From the NCBI GenBank assembly GCA_951813855.1, contig OX638380.1, forward strand, positions 4,618,518 to 4,682,517: a DNA stretch of 64,000 bases, given 5' to 3'. The position numbers were made by a program, and so were the translations under genes. Every line of letters starts with the position of its first letter. The stretch's first letter is position 1. The stretch comes from an uncultured Verrucomicrobiae bacterium (GTDB taxonomy: Bacteria; Verrucomicrobiota; Verrucomicrobiia; Limisphaerales; AAA164-E04). Shown here one piece after another: positions 8,413 to 17,391 of this stretch. The notes below the pieces were generated by a model. That model worked only from the letters and a program-made list of their open reading frames with translations. It made no database searches and was not told the origin of the DNA.

Positions 8413-10884
8413 ATGACGAGTTTTATGCTGTCGTCGCCTCTCGGTCGTATGACCGCTCTGGCCGGTATTGCCGCGTTCGGGCTGCTCACCGCTCTTGCCC
8501 AGGACGCCAAGCCCGCGGAATTCGCCGAACAGGTCGCCGAGAATTGGCATCAATGGCGGGGACCGGACGCCAACGGCGTCTCCGATACCGCCCGCCCGGT
8601 GTTGCATTGGAGCGAAAACCGCAACGTGCAATGGAAGAAAGCCATCGACGGCAAGGGCAGTTCGACTCCCATCGTCTGGAGAGATAAAATCTTCCTGTTG
8701 ACCGCAGTGGACACCGGGGTGGTCGATCCGTCCTTGCCTCGTCCCGAAGATCAACCTCGCAGGATCTTCGGCATCACGCATCCTAACACCCAATACGAAT
8801 TCGTCGTCTTGTGCTTGGACCGGAACGACGGCCGGGAATTGTGGCGCCGGACCGCTAACCGGAAAATACCCCATGAAGGTCATCACGGGGACAATAATTT
8901 CGCTTCCGCTTCCCCGGTGACCGACGGTTCCCGGCTGTATTGCTGGTTCGGTTCGGCCGGTTTGTATTGTTACGATTTGGCGGGAAACAAGCATTGGGAT
9001 CTCGACCTGGGACCGGCAGTGATGGGCGCCAGTTTGGGGGAAGGCTCTTCTCCGGTTTGGCATGACGGTCGTTTGGTGATCGTGCGGGATCATCAGGGAC
9101 AATCTTTCATTTACGCCCTGGATGCTTCCACCGGAGAAATCCTCTGGAAACGGGCTCGAGACGAAGATAATTCCTGGGCGACTCCTCGGGTCGTAGCGAA
9201 AGATGGTTTGGTCCAGGTAATCGCCAGCGGGTCGAAGGCGATCGTCAGTTACAATCTGGCTAACGGGGATACGATCTGGCATTGCCGAGGCCTGACGGAC
9301 AATCCGATACCGTCACCGGTCGGCGACAGCAATTCGATCTACTTTATGACCGGTTATCGTGGCTACGCGCTTCTGGCCTTGCCGCTCGGTCGCACCGGCG
9401 ATCTTGCGGATACCGGTGCCGTTCTCTGGCGGAAAAACCGGGGAACTCCCTATACGCCTTCGCCCGTGCTGGCTCAGGATCTCCTGTTTTTCAATCAGTC
9501 TAATCAGGCGCTCTGGTCTTGTCTGGACGCTCGAACCGGCGAGGTTTACGTCGATCGAGAAAGATTGCCTGGGCTCGCCACCGTTTATGCGTCACCGGTC
9601 GCTTCGAAGCGTCATCTCTTCGTGACCGGGCGCAACGGCAAGACGGTGGTGCTGGACCGGGCCAAACGGCTCCAAGTGGTGGCGACCAATCAACTAGACG
9701 ACGTTTTCGACGCCTCTCCGGCTTTGGCAGGCGATCAGATTTTGTTGCGGGGCAACCGGTATCTTTATGCCATAGCCGAATCCGGCGGCGAGCGTTCGGA
9801 ATCGACCGGATTGTCGCGCTCCGAGGCTTCGGCCGCGTTGGCACGGGTGTGGGCCGAATCTCGCCAAAAGCTGCGAGAGGAACGCCGGGACGAGATGACT
9901 GCCAAGATCTTGAGGGAAGACGAATTGACCATGCGGTTCCAGGAACGGGTGTTCGGCTCGGAACCCGAGGACGGGCATTCGTTATGGATTTCGATGCACG
10001 GCGGAGGCGGAACGGCTTCCGTGGTCAACGATCGGCAATGGCAAAATCAAATCGGACTCTATCAACCCGCCGAAGGCATCTATGTCGCCCCGCGTGCTCC
10101 GACCGACACCTGGAATCTTTGGCATCGCAGCCACATCGACGAGTTTTTCGATCGGTTGATCGAAAACTACGTGGCTCTGCGAGGGGTCAATCCGAATCGG
10201 GTGTATCTTATGGGCTATTCGGCTGGCGGCGACGGCGTTTACCAACTCGGTCCGCGCATGGCGGATCGCTGGGCGGCGGTAGCGATGATGGCCGGTCATC
10301 CTAACGACGCCCGCCCGGATAATTTGCGGAACCTCGGATTCGGTTTGTTCATGGGGGCGAACGATAACGGTTACGGGCGGAACAAAGTCGCGGAGCAATG
10401 GCGGGTGAAATTAGCGCAACTGAGTCGAGATCATCCCGAAGGTTATCGGCACCTGGTCCGCATCTATCCGGATACCGGTCATTGGATGAATCGGAAGGAT
10501 GCCGAAGCTCTGCCGTGGATGGCCAAATTCACGCGGAACCCTTGGCCGGAAACCGTCGTCTGGAATCAAGCTAAAGGGATTAACTCGCGCCTCTATTGGT
10601 TGGCGATTCCCCGGGACGCCTTGGTAAAGGGGCAACGGATCCGGGCCGAGGTCGAGGATCAGACGATTCGCATAACAGCGGAGAAGATCACGAAATTGAC
10701 GGTTCGATTATCCGACCGGTTACTCGATCTGGACCGGCCCGTCACCGTGATCGTCAACGGACAGGAAAAATTCTCCGGGATCGTTCCGCGCACCGAACAG
10801 GCCATCCGTGATTCCTTGTCGCAAAGGGCCGATCCGGCGTCGGCGGCCACGGCGACGATATCCTTCGAGGATTTGTCGGATTAG
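8413..10884 (+). CDS. Secreted PQQ-like beta-propeller fused to an alpha/beta-hydrolase (esterase) domain
   Basis: 823 residues. The N-terminus has a hydrophobic signal segment (MTALAGIAAFGLLTALAQ). Residues about 45-455 are a PQQ-like propeller: NWHQWRGPDANGVS at the start, then repeated strands such as LDASTGEILWKR and LDARTGEVYVDR. After a charged helical linker (about 460-510), residues about 520-720 are a hydrolase: HGGGG oxyanion region, nucleophile Ser603 in GYSAGG, and His690 in DTGHWMNRKDAEALPW, resembling polyhydroxybutyrate depolymerase or feruloyl-esterase-type enzymes. A C-terminal beta-rich region follows. Such propellers occur in PVC bacteria as secreted sugar- or alcohol-related proteins; the fusion suggests one exported hydrolytic module. 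Substrate unknown. Confidence 0.8.
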   Translation: MTSFMLSSPLGRMTALAGIAAFGLLTALAQDAKPAEFAEQVAENWHQWRGPDANGVSDTARPVLHWSENRNVQWKKAIDGKGSSTPIVWRDKIFLLTAVDTGVVDPSLPRPEDQPRRIFGITHPNTQYEFVVLCLDRNDGRELWRRTANRKIPHEGHHGDNNFASASPVTDGSRLYCWFGSAGLYCYDLAGNKHWDLDLGPAVMGASLGEGSSPVWHDGRLVIVRDHQGQSFIYALDASTGEILWKRARDEDNSWATPRVVAKDGLVQVIASGSKAIVSYNLANGDTIWHCRGLTDNPIPSPVGDSNSIYFMTGYRGYALLALPLGRTGDLADTGAVLWRKNRGTPYTPSPVLAQDLLFFNQSNQALWSCLDARTGEVYVDRERLPGLATVYASPVASKRHLFVTGRNGKTVVLDRAKRLQVVATNQLDDVFDASPALAGDQILLRGNRYLYAIAESGGERSESTGLSRSEASAALARVWAESRQKLREERRDEMTAKILREDELTMRFQERVFGSEPEDGHSLWISMHGGGGTASVVNDRQWQNQIGLYQPAEGIYVAPRAPTDTWNLWHRSHIDEFFDRLIENYVALRGVNPNRVYLMGYSAGGDGVYQLGPRMADRWAAVAMMAGHPNDARPDNLRNLGFGLFMGANDNGYGRNKVAEQWRVKLAQLSRDHPEGYRHLVRIYPDTGHWMNRKDAEALPWMAKFTRNPWPETVVWNQAKGINSRLYWLAIPRDALVKGQRIRAEVEDQTIRITAEKITKLTVRLSDRLLDLDRPVTVIVNGQEKFSGIVPRTEQAIRDSLSQRADPASAATATISFEDLSD

Positions 10885-11028
10885 TTATCGCCGCCGGCAG
10901 GCCGCGAACCGCGGCGACCGAAGCGTCTCAGAGCGTGCGGTTTGCGGATCGATCGGCAGCCGGACCGGCGCACTCGTCTTTCGTGAGTCGAAGTCCCGGG
11001 AAACGACCGGAAACGGCCTCGGCCCGGA

Positions 11029-12633
11029 TTAGCGGGTTCCCGGACGAACCTGCCGCTTCCACGAATCGGGTTTTTCGGAGACATCGCTGTCGTCTTCATA
11101 ATGCCGTTGCAGAGCGAACAACTGGCGTTTGAGCCCCGAGGTGAGACTCTCCAGTCTGGCAAGGCCGTAAAGGTTGGTGAGTTCGTCCGGGTCGGTTTTC
11201 AAGTCGTACATTTCCCATTCGTCTCCGAACTCATAGAAATGCATCAGCTTGTGACGTTCGGTACGGATGCCGTAATGCCGGGGAACCATGTGGTAACTGG
11301 GGTATTCGTAGTAGTGGTAATAGATGCTTCGGCGCCAGTCGGCGGGAGACTTTCCTTCGATCAAGGGCACGAGCGACCGTCCCTGCATGTCTTCGGGAAT
11401 CGGCGCGCCGGCTATTTCCAGGAAGGTTTCAGCGTAGTCCAGATTCTGAATCAAATGCCGGTTGCGGGAGCCGGGTTCGGCGACTTCGGGCCATTTGACG
11501 ATGAAAGGCATCTTCAACGATTCCTCGTACATCCAACGTTTGTCGTACCATCCGTGGTCGCCGATATAGAAGCCTTGATCCGAGCTGTAGACGACTACCG
11601 TATTATCCGATAACCCCAGTTCTTCCAAAGTGGCTTGCAAGCGGCCCACGCTTTCGTCGACTCCCTTGACGCACCGCAGGTAGTTTTTGGCGTAACGCTG
11701 AAATTTCCAGCGCACCAAATCCGGCCCGGTGAGTTTGGCTTGATGGAACGCCCGGTCTTTGGGGCCGTAGGCGGCTCGCCAGGTCCGGAGTTGTTCGGGG
11801 GTCATTCGTTTCATGTTATGCCAAGCCGATTTGTCTTGGCGTTGTTGCGAGGCCGGTTGATTGAACTCGGGCGTCAAATCGACGAACAGGTCGTAATTCA
11901 GGTCCATATGGCGGTCGATCTCCAATTCCTGATGGCGAGCGGGAGGCGCGTTGTCTTCGTACTTATCGAAAAGGGTAGGAGGTTCCGGCATCGAAATGTC
12001 GTCGTAGAGCTTGAGATGACGAAGAGCCGGCATCCAGTTGCGATGGGGAGCCTTGTGTTGCACCATTAGCAGGAAGGGTTTGCCGGCGGTGCGTTTTTCC
12101 TTCAGCCATTGGACGGCGAGATCGGTCACGACGTCGGTGCAATGGCCGTCGATGCGCCGCCGTCCGTCGGGAAAGATCAGGTCCGGATTGTAATACAGCC
12201 CTTGGCCGGGCAGCACGGCCCAGTCGTCGAATCCTTGGGGGTGTCCGCGAAGATGGCTTTTGCCGTACAAGGCGGTTTGGTATCCTGCCTGCCTCAGGAG
12301 TTTGGGAAAGATTTGCTGATTCCAATCGAAGGTATTGCCGTTGTTCATGAAGCCGTTCTTGTGGCTGTGTTTGCCCGTAAGGATGACCGCCCGGCTGGGG
12401 CCGCAAATCGAGTTGGAGCAAAAACTGTTTTCGAACAGGATGCCTTCCTCGGCCAACTGATCGATGTGGGGAGTGGGGTTGACCGATTTCAGCCAGCCGT
12501 CGTAGGCCCCGATGGCGTGAGTGGCGTGATCGTCGGAAAACACGAACAGGATGTTGGGGGGAGAATTCTCGGTTTGAACCGTGAGGACCGACAACGCCGG
12601 GACGAGCGATAACAACGCAACGAGGTATTTCAT
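11029..12633 (-). CDS. Secreted sulfatase (formylglycine-dependent)
   Basis: 534 residues with an N-terminal signal peptide (MKYLVALLSLVPALSVLTVQ). It has the sulfatase metal site NILFVFSDDHATHAIGAY and the maturation motif Cys77-Gly-Pro-Ser-Arg followed by AVILTGKHSHKNG, where Cys is converted to formylglycine by a separate enzyme. Further family blocks are YGKSHLRGHPQGFDDW, VVYSSDQGFYIGDHGWYDKRWMYEESLKMPFIVKWP and a C-terminal DUF4976-like part (YDLKTDPDELTNLYG). It likely cleaves sulfate from a polysaccharide. It converges with the PQQ-esterase gene. No maturase gene is visible in the window. Confidence 0.93.
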   Translation of the reverse strand: MKYLVALLSLVPALSVLTVQTENSPPNILFVFSDDHATHAIGAYDGWLKSVNPTPHIDQLAEEGILFENSFCSNSICGPSRAVILTGKHSHKNGFMNNGNTFDWNQQIFPKLLRQAGYQTALYGKSHLRGHPQGFDDWAVLPGQGLYYNPDLIFPDGRRRIDGHCTDVVTDLAVQWLKEKRTAGKPFLLMVQHKAPHRNWMPALRHLKLYDDISMPEPPTLFDKYEDNAPPARHQELEIDRHMDLNYDLFVDLTPEFNQPASQQRQDKSAWHNMKRMTPEQLRTWRAAYGPKDRAFHQAKLTGPDLVRWKFQRYAKNYLRCVKGVDESVGRLQATLEELGLSDNTVVVYSSDQGFYIGDHGWYDKRWMYEESLKMPFIVKWPEVAEPGSRNRHLIQNLDYAETFLEIAGAPIPEDMQGRSLVPLIEGKSPADWRRSIYYHYYEYPSYHMVPRHYGIRTERHKLMHFYEFGDEWEMYDLKTDPDELTNLYGLARLESLTSGLKRQLFALQRHYEDDSDVSEKPDSWKRQVRPGTR

Positions 12634-13165
12634 GGATGAAACGAAATAGGAAAGAAATTGGAGCCGGCGTCAATCATAATCATAGCCGCCGAAGCGCACC
12701 CAGTTGGCGCTCGCCCGCCGCTTGGTTCCCTTTAGCGGTGTCAGATGGGATTTTCAGAGAATCCAGGATTTTGAGTGACCGGTCGGCCTCAATGACTTTC
12801 GACAGATTGGAGTAATCGCCTAACCCTGAAGGAACCCTTGAGGTTGAACGATGAGAACTACCCGAAACCGGATGATCTTAATTTAGCCGGCAGCCCAAAG
12901 CTGCTTCGGGAAAAGATTCGCCATCGTGGCAATTGGACATGCTCCATTCTTGAGAAGCCTTGGTGTTTCCGATTCCGTTGGAGACCTGAAAAACGCGTTC
13001 GATGCGTCTGGCTACCGGTGGCCGCGGAGCTCGCAAAACGGATGCTCCCGGTGCCGAAGAAAAGCCCGGGGTTTTTCAATTGGTGATTCGGAAAACATCC
13101 CGGAGCCGTTCACGGGCGCCGAGCAATACGCCGGCCCGGCCGGAGGTAATCTGCCGCTGCGAAGT
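12634..13165. other. Intergenic, no gene seen
   Basis: Roughly 530 bases between two minus-strand genes. Open frames on both strands overlap each other and have no recognisable family. The sulfatase promoter should lie near the left end. Confidence 0.35.
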
Positions 13166-14371
13166 TCAGTCCGGGCGGAGCGGGGGATTGGCGTGGTACA
13201 GGGCCTGAGGGCGATACCGAGAGAGGATGCCGAACGGCAAGTAATCCGTTGCTCGAAAAGGACGGTGCGGAGAGAAATTGCGGGATACTTTCGGCGCCTC
13301 GACGATTTCGTTCAAAAATTCCCGGAACCGGGCGTGGTAGGATTCCGGAGAATGCCGCCGGCTGATTTGCCGACAGCGGTCGCGAATCGCGCACCATGCC
13401 GCAAACGGTTTCGCTTGCCAGTTTTTGAGCGTTTCCGCGACGCCGCGCCAATCGCCGGGAGCGTAGCGCAAGCCGGGATCTACCGCCTCGGCCAAGGCGT
13501 CGCCGCCGCTGCCGATTTTCGGAAAGAGCGGCACGTTGCCTAAGCTCAGAGATTCGATCAAAGCCAAGGGCGATCCTTCGTGGTCGCTGGTGGAAATCAC
13601 GAAATCCCACCGGGCCATGGTCCGCCAGTAGCTCTCCCCGGATTGCCGTCCCCAAAATCGTACCGGCGCATCGGCCGGAAAACTCGTGCTCAATCGTTTC
13701 CGGGCCGCCCCGTCGCCGAGAATTTGCAATTCGCAGGGGACGTTTTCCTCGCGCAGCGTCTGGAGTAGTTCGGGCAGCCGGTCGACTCGCTTTTGAGCGT
13801 AGTCCAGACGCCCGACGTAACCGACGATCAAGGGCCGGCCGGCCAACGGCGAAGGCGGTTCGAGACTAGTTTCGGGAGCGACTTGAGCGGGAACGGGCAA
13901 ATGCCTGATGCGAGTCGGCGCCAAGCCGTCGGGGCTGGCTCTGAGTTGTTCGGCGATCGATTCGCTATCGGTGAAGATGCCGTCCAGGCCGTCGCGAACT
14001 TGCGCCAGCTGATAATCCAGGTAAGGCCATTGCGAATGGACCGCGCCGAGCCGGCGAAACGAGCGATCGTCCCGATCGCCGAAAAAGGCCAGTCCCCAGA
14101 GATCGTGATAAATCGGAATGTCGTAGGCTCGGCCGCTTTCGTGACGGCGAAATTTCTTCCGGGCGCTTCGGATCGAATCCCAACCGGTCAATCCCAGGCC
14201 GGTTACCGAGGGGTGGGCTTGGACGGCGTTTGCGGAATCGAAAAAGGCCAGCAGGGAACTCGGAAGGTTATGCCGGTTGTCTAACCGAAGATGGGTAGCG
14301 AGGATGGACTGAACTCCCCCCAAGGTCGCGAAGCGGGTAAAGTAGTGACGCAGGCGCAGGGGACCGGACAT
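13166..14371 (-). CDS. Glycosyltransferase, GT4-like (GT-B fold)
   Basis: 401 residues. The N-terminal domain starts with a 'GGVQSILATH' glycine-rich loop typical of GT4 acceptor domains. The donor domain has PLIVGYVGRLDYAQKRVDRLPELL and the nucleotide-sugar region STSDHEGSPLALIESLSLGNVP, where the second Glu of the E-x7-E motif binds the sugar nucleotide. Such enzymes transfer hexoses to LPS, exopolysaccharide or glycolipids. It lies 13 bases after nadA on the same strand, but the functional link is unclear. Acceptor and donor are not predictable. Confidence 0.85.
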   Translation of the reverse strand: MSGPLRLRHYFTRFATLGGVQSILATHLRLDNRHNLPSSLLAFFDSANAVQAHPSVTGLGLTGWDSIRSARKKFRRHESGRAYDIPIYHDLWGLAFFGDRDDRSFRRLGAVHSQWPYLDYQLAQVRDGLDGIFTDSESIAEQLRASPDGLAPTRIRHLPVPAQVAPETSLEPPSPLAGRPLIVGYVGRLDYAQKRVDRLPELLQTLREENVPCELQILGDGAARKRLSTSFPADAPVRFWGRQSGESYWRTMARWDFVISTSDHEGSPLALIESLSLGNVPLFPKIGSGGDALAEAVDPGLRYAPGDWRGVAETLKNWQAKPFAAWCAIRDRCRQISRRHSPESYHARFREFLNEIVEAPKVSRNFSPHRPFRATDYLPFGILSRYRPQALYHANPPLRPD

Positions 14372-14384
14372 GTCGCCGCGCAGG

Positions 14385-15380
14385 TCAGGCGGAAAGCCGC
14401 AACATCCGGTCGATCGGCAGTCGCGCTCGCTCGATCAACTCCGGCTCCAACTGAATTTCCGGACCCAGACTATCCAGGCAATCGTGCAACTTGGACAAGG
14501 TGTTTCGCTTCATGTACTTGCATTCGTTGCAACGGCAAGTATCGGTGGGCGCGGGGATGAATTCCTTGTCGGGACATTCCTTTTTAAGCCGGTGCAAGAT
14601 GCCGGATTCGGTGGCGATAATGAAAGCGCGGTCCGACGAATTCCGGCAGTAGCCGATCATTTTTTCCGTAGAGCAGATCTCGTCGGCCAAGAGCCTGACG
14701 GATTTGGTGCACTCCGGATGGGCGACCACCGGAGCTTGGGGGAAGGAACTGCGGATCTTCAGAATGCTGTCGCGAGTGAATTCGACATGGGCATAGCAAT
14801 TGCCGGGCCAGAGTACCATCGGCCGACCGGTTTGCTCGGTGACCCAGGCACCGAGATTTTCGTCGGGCACGAATAAAATATCCTGATTCTCGGGTGCCGC
14901 TTCGACGATCCGTTGGGCGTTGCCGCTGGTGCAAATTACGTCGCTCAAGGCTTTGACTTGGGCGCTGCAGTTGATGTAGGCGATCGTGTAGAGCCCGGGA
15001 CGGTCGGCTTGAAATTTTCGGAGCCGGTCCGAGGGACAGCTTTGTTCCAAGGAGCAGCCGGCGTCGAGATCGGGCAACACGACCTTCTTGCCGGGATTGA
15101 TGATTTTAGCCGTTTCCGCCATGAAGTGAACGCCGCAAAAGACGATGATTTCCGCCTCGGTTTGAGCGGCCTGTTGCGACAGGCCCAGGGAATCCCCGAC
15201 GTAATCGGCGACGTCCTGAATTTCGGGCACTTGGTAGTTGTGAGCGAGAATGACCGCGTTCCGCTCCCGTTTCAGTTGGACGATTCGTTGCGACAGGCGA
15301 TCGAAATGACGGACCGGGCCAGGTCGCCGGACGGTCAAGTCCGGACCTCCCCGCTGCGCCAGTTGTTCGACACTGTCCAC
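14385..15380 (-). CDS. nadA: Quinolinate synthase A
   Basis: 331 residues. NadA condenses iminoaspartate with dihydroxyacetone phosphate to quinolinate for NAD synthesis, using a 4Fe-4S cluster. Visible family blocks are AVILAHNYQVPEIQDVADYV, FCGVHFMAETAKI with Cys82, YINCSAQVKALSDVICTSGNA, WPGNCYAHVEF with Cys195, and the C-terminal TCRCNECKYMKRNTL that supplies the third ligand. Length and motifs indicate an intact enzyme. nadB and nadC are not in the window. Confidence 0.95.
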   Translation of the reverse strand: MDSVEQLAQRGGPDLTVRRPGPVRHFDRLSQRIVQLKRERNAVILAHNYQVPEIQDVADYVGDSLGLSQQAAQTEAEIIVFCGVHFMAETAKIINPGKKVVLPDLDAGCSLEQSCPSDRLRKFQADRPGLYTIAYINCSAQVKALSDVICTSGNAQRIVEAAPENQDILFVPDENLGAWVTEQTGRPMVLWPGNCYAHVEFTRDSILKIRSSFPQAPVVAHPECTKSVRLLADEICSTEKMIGYCRNSSDRAFIIATESGILHRLKKECPDKEFIPAPTDTCRCNECKYMKRNTLSKLHDCLDSLGPEIQLEPELIERARLPIDRMLRLSA

Positions 15381-15435
15381 CGAATCATCCTATCCCGATA
15401 ATTGGAAAAAAACAATCCGATAGTTGGCGGCGGCA

Positions 15436-15951
15436 TTAATCTCGGGCCGGGGATTCGCCCGTTTCGGAATTGGACGGCAGGTTCGCGTTCGTTTGCCGCA
15501 AGCGATCGAAAAACTCTTCGGCGACCATGTACCCCACGCAATTTTTCGCTCGGCAGCGGCACGGGAAGAGCCGGTAATTATCCAGATCGTAGCCGTAATT
15601 GATGGTGAGTTCTTCGCCGGGAGCGACCGCTCTCAAGGTGAAGATGCCGATGTGCCCGTTGCGCCAACGAGATTCGCAGTTGGCGTCGCAACTGTGGTTG
15701 AGGTATTTGCAGAGATTGTCCGCCCGGTCGCCGTCCAGATCGAACTGCTCGTTCAAATAAAAAATGAACCGGTTCCCTTCTTGGAGCCGGCGCCGGGAAA
15801 CGTCCTTGGCGATGCGTTCGCCGGTATAGCGACCGATCTCGGTGTCGCTCGGAATGCGCTTGCGAGCGAACGCTCCCATGCCATCGATGCCCGAGGGCGC
15901 GATACGCAGCCACCGGTTTTTCGGCGAACGAGAGAATGCGAACAGGCTCAT
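15436..15951 (-). CDS. SET-domain lysine methyltransferase-like protein with post-SET motif
   Basis: 171 residues, essentially one SET domain. GIDGMGAFARKRIPSDTEIGRYTGE is the SAM-binding start, YLNHSCDANCE (Asn85-His-Ser-Cys88) and GEELTINYGYD form the knot-like active site, and FPCRCRAKNCVGYM (Cys131, Cys133, Cys138) is a post-SET zinc motif. Eukaryotic relatives methylate histone lysines; bacterial ones modify proteins, mostly with unknown targets. The stop overlaps nothing, but the start overlaps the glycosylase gene end by four bases, so the two are probably cotranscribed. Active-site residues are present, so it is likely active; the target is unknown. Confidence 0.88.
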   Translation of the reverse strand: MSLFAFSRSPKNRWLRIAPSGIDGMGAFARKRIPSDTEIGRYTGERIAKDVSRRRLQEGNRFIFYLNEQFDLDGDRADNLCKYLNHSCDANCESRWRNGHIGIFTLRAVAPGEELTINYGYDLDNYRLFPCRCRAKNCVGYMVAEEFFDRLRQTNANLPSNSETGESPARD

Positions 15952-16643
15952 GGACGGTCCGGCGAAACCGCCGCAGGCGGACGATCGTCGTCAGGCAAGA
16001 GGCCGTTCAGGGGGCAAAGGTCGCACAGCGGCGTTTTCTTGCGGCAATAGTGTTTGCCCACGTGAACTATCTGGGCATGAAAATCCTGCCAGTAATCGAT
16101 GACGTCGGAAGCGGCCGCCAATGCCGTTTCGCACAGCTTCTTGACGCTATCGTAGTCGGCTTCGGCATCGATCCACCGGTGCCGGGCGAAGATCCTCATG
16201 GTATAGGCGTCCACCACGAACGAAGGGTGGTTGCCCGCGTAGAGCAACATGCTGTCGGCGGTTTCGGGGCCGATTCCCTTAATGGCGAGCAACTCTCGGC
16301 GCAGGACGGCGGTGTCTTGCCGCAACAACGAATCGAGGGAGCCGTGATGGCGGTGGAAGACAGCGGCGAAAAAGGCCTTCAGCCTTCGAGCTTTGACGTT
16401 GAAATAACCGGCAGGACGGATGAACTCGGCCAGAGTCTCTACGGGTAACGATTGAAGATCCGGCAGGTTGAGCACTCGATTCGCTTTCAAGGCGTTGATG
16501 GCCCGCTCGACGTTTTGCCAGTTGGTGTTCTGAGTCAGAATGGCTCCGAGGCAGATTTCCAGTGGGGTCTCGCCCGGCCACCAGCGCTGATGACCGGCGT
16601 GACGACGCATCAAAAGATAGGCTTCGGGGAGTGGCGGATTCAT
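15948..16643 (-). CDS. HhH-GPD DNA glycosylase (endonuclease III/MagIII-like), incomplete Fe-S motif
   Basis: 231 residues. It has the fold of base-excision glycosylases: ILTQNTNWQNVERAI near the start, the helix-hairpin-helix IKGIGPETADSMLLYA and the catalytic Asp145 in FVVDAYTMRIF. Endonuclease III has a catalytic Lys in the hairpin helix; here Glu127 occupies that region, which points to a monofunctional glycosylase like MagIII (3-methyladenine). The C-terminal cluster loop has Cys200-x6-Cys207-x2-Cys210, but the fourth ligand position (about 216) is Leu. It overlaps the SET gene by four bases. The repair role is likely; the lesion specificity is inferred. Confidence 0.85.
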   Translation of the reverse strand: MNPPLPEAYLLMRRHAGHQRWWPGETPLEICLGAILTQNTNWQNVERAINALKANRVLNLPDLQSLPVETLAEFIRPAGYFNVKARRLKAFFAAVFHRHHGSLDSLLRQDTAVLRRELLAIKGIGPETADSMLLYAGNHPSFVVDAYTMRIFARHRWIDAEADYDSVKKLCETALAAASDVIDYWQDFHAQIVHVGKHYCRKKTPLCDLCPLNGLLPDDDRPPAAVSPDRP

Positions 16644-17115
16644 GCGGCGTTAATCGCGAGCGGTAAAAGCGCGCTTCCGGGACACCGGCAAAGCTTCCGT
16701 GCGAAGTGCCGCCGCCGGAGTTATCGTGAGGCGACCTTCCGGTCGATCGCGGGCTCGGGTAACGGTATGCCGCTCGAGAACCGGTTCACTGTCTGGCAAT
16801 ATCATTTTTCGGTAATCCCCGCATTACCGGCCGGTCCGCTTCGGGGCGCCGGAGCCGGAGTCCGAGGTCGTTCCCGTAAACTCGATCCAGCATAAATCAA
16901 ACGGCGAGAACAGGGCTACGAAATACGGTCCCGAATCGTCGTTCGATCCCGGCGCCGATTTAACCGTTCGTCGGGAGCGGCAGGCCGTCGGCGCCGAACC
17001 GATCCGGAGCTACGCCCTAACGGAACGGAATGGTTGCGTCGCCGCAGGGGATGACCGGACCGCCGAACCCGTTCGGGTACCGTCGTTCGATCCCGGATAA
17101 TTATTTAAAAGGTGA
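16644..17115. other. Intergenic region between divergent operons
   Basis: About 470 bases separating the minus-strand glycosylase gene from the plus-strand riboswitch operon. I see no gene; the open frames present are short and GC-biased. Confidence 0.4.
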
Positions 17116-17145
17116 TTGACTTTCGGGCGTGGCTTCGGTTACTTT
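17116..17145 (+). promoter_or_regulatory. Candidate sigma-70 promoter of the riboswitch operon
   Basis: TTGACT (17116-17121) and TACTTT (17140-17145) are 18 bases apart. Transcription from about 17152 would begin just before the SAM-I aptamer. The -35 box is good, the -10 box weak; the position relative to the aptamer is the main support. Confidence 0.4.
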
Positions 17146-17169
17146 CGGTCTATCCGTCGAACCGACGGT

Positions 17170-17291
17170 CTCATAAAGAGTGGCGGAGGGACTGGCCCTA
17201 TGATGCCACGGCAACCGGTCGAAGTGCGTGCTTCGGTGTTTAGGTGCCAAATCCAGCTTGACCCCGGCGATAGTCGGGTTGGGAAGATGAG
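17170..17291 (+). promoter_or_regulatory. SAM-I (S-box) riboswitch aptamer
   Basis: The order of conserved blocks matches the S-box aptamer: P1 5' strand CTCAT (17170-17174), AGAGTGGCGGAGGGACTGGC, then CCCTATGATGCCACGGCAAC, a variable P3 hairpin (CGAAG/CTTCG), GGTGCCAAATCCAGC, P4, and the P1 3' strand ATGAG (17287-17291). In the family, SAM binding stabilises P1, which prevents the antiterminator and allows the terminator that follows here. Expression of the downstream genes should therefore fall when SAM is plentiful, indicating a role in methionine, cysteine or SAM supply. Confidence 0.95.
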
Positions 17292-17312
17292 AAAAAGCGC
17301 GGAAAATCTTTC

Positions 17313-17347
17313 GACTCTTCTCGATTACCGGGAAGGGTCTTTTTTTT
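17313..17347 (+). terminator. Riboswitch-controlled intrinsic terminator
   Basis: GACTCTTC (17313-17320) pairs with GAAGGGTC (17332-17339) with one G-U pair, followed by eight T (17340-17347). It sits about 20 bases after the aptamer and 45 before the coding start. Sequence around P1's 3' strand (GATGAGAA) can compete for TTCTC in the 5' arm, giving a plausible antiterminator. This is the expected expression platform of a SAM-I switch. Confidence 0.88.
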
Positions 17348-17391
17348 AACTTACATCGCAACAACGGTATCCCATGAGCAAAGGAAACGGT

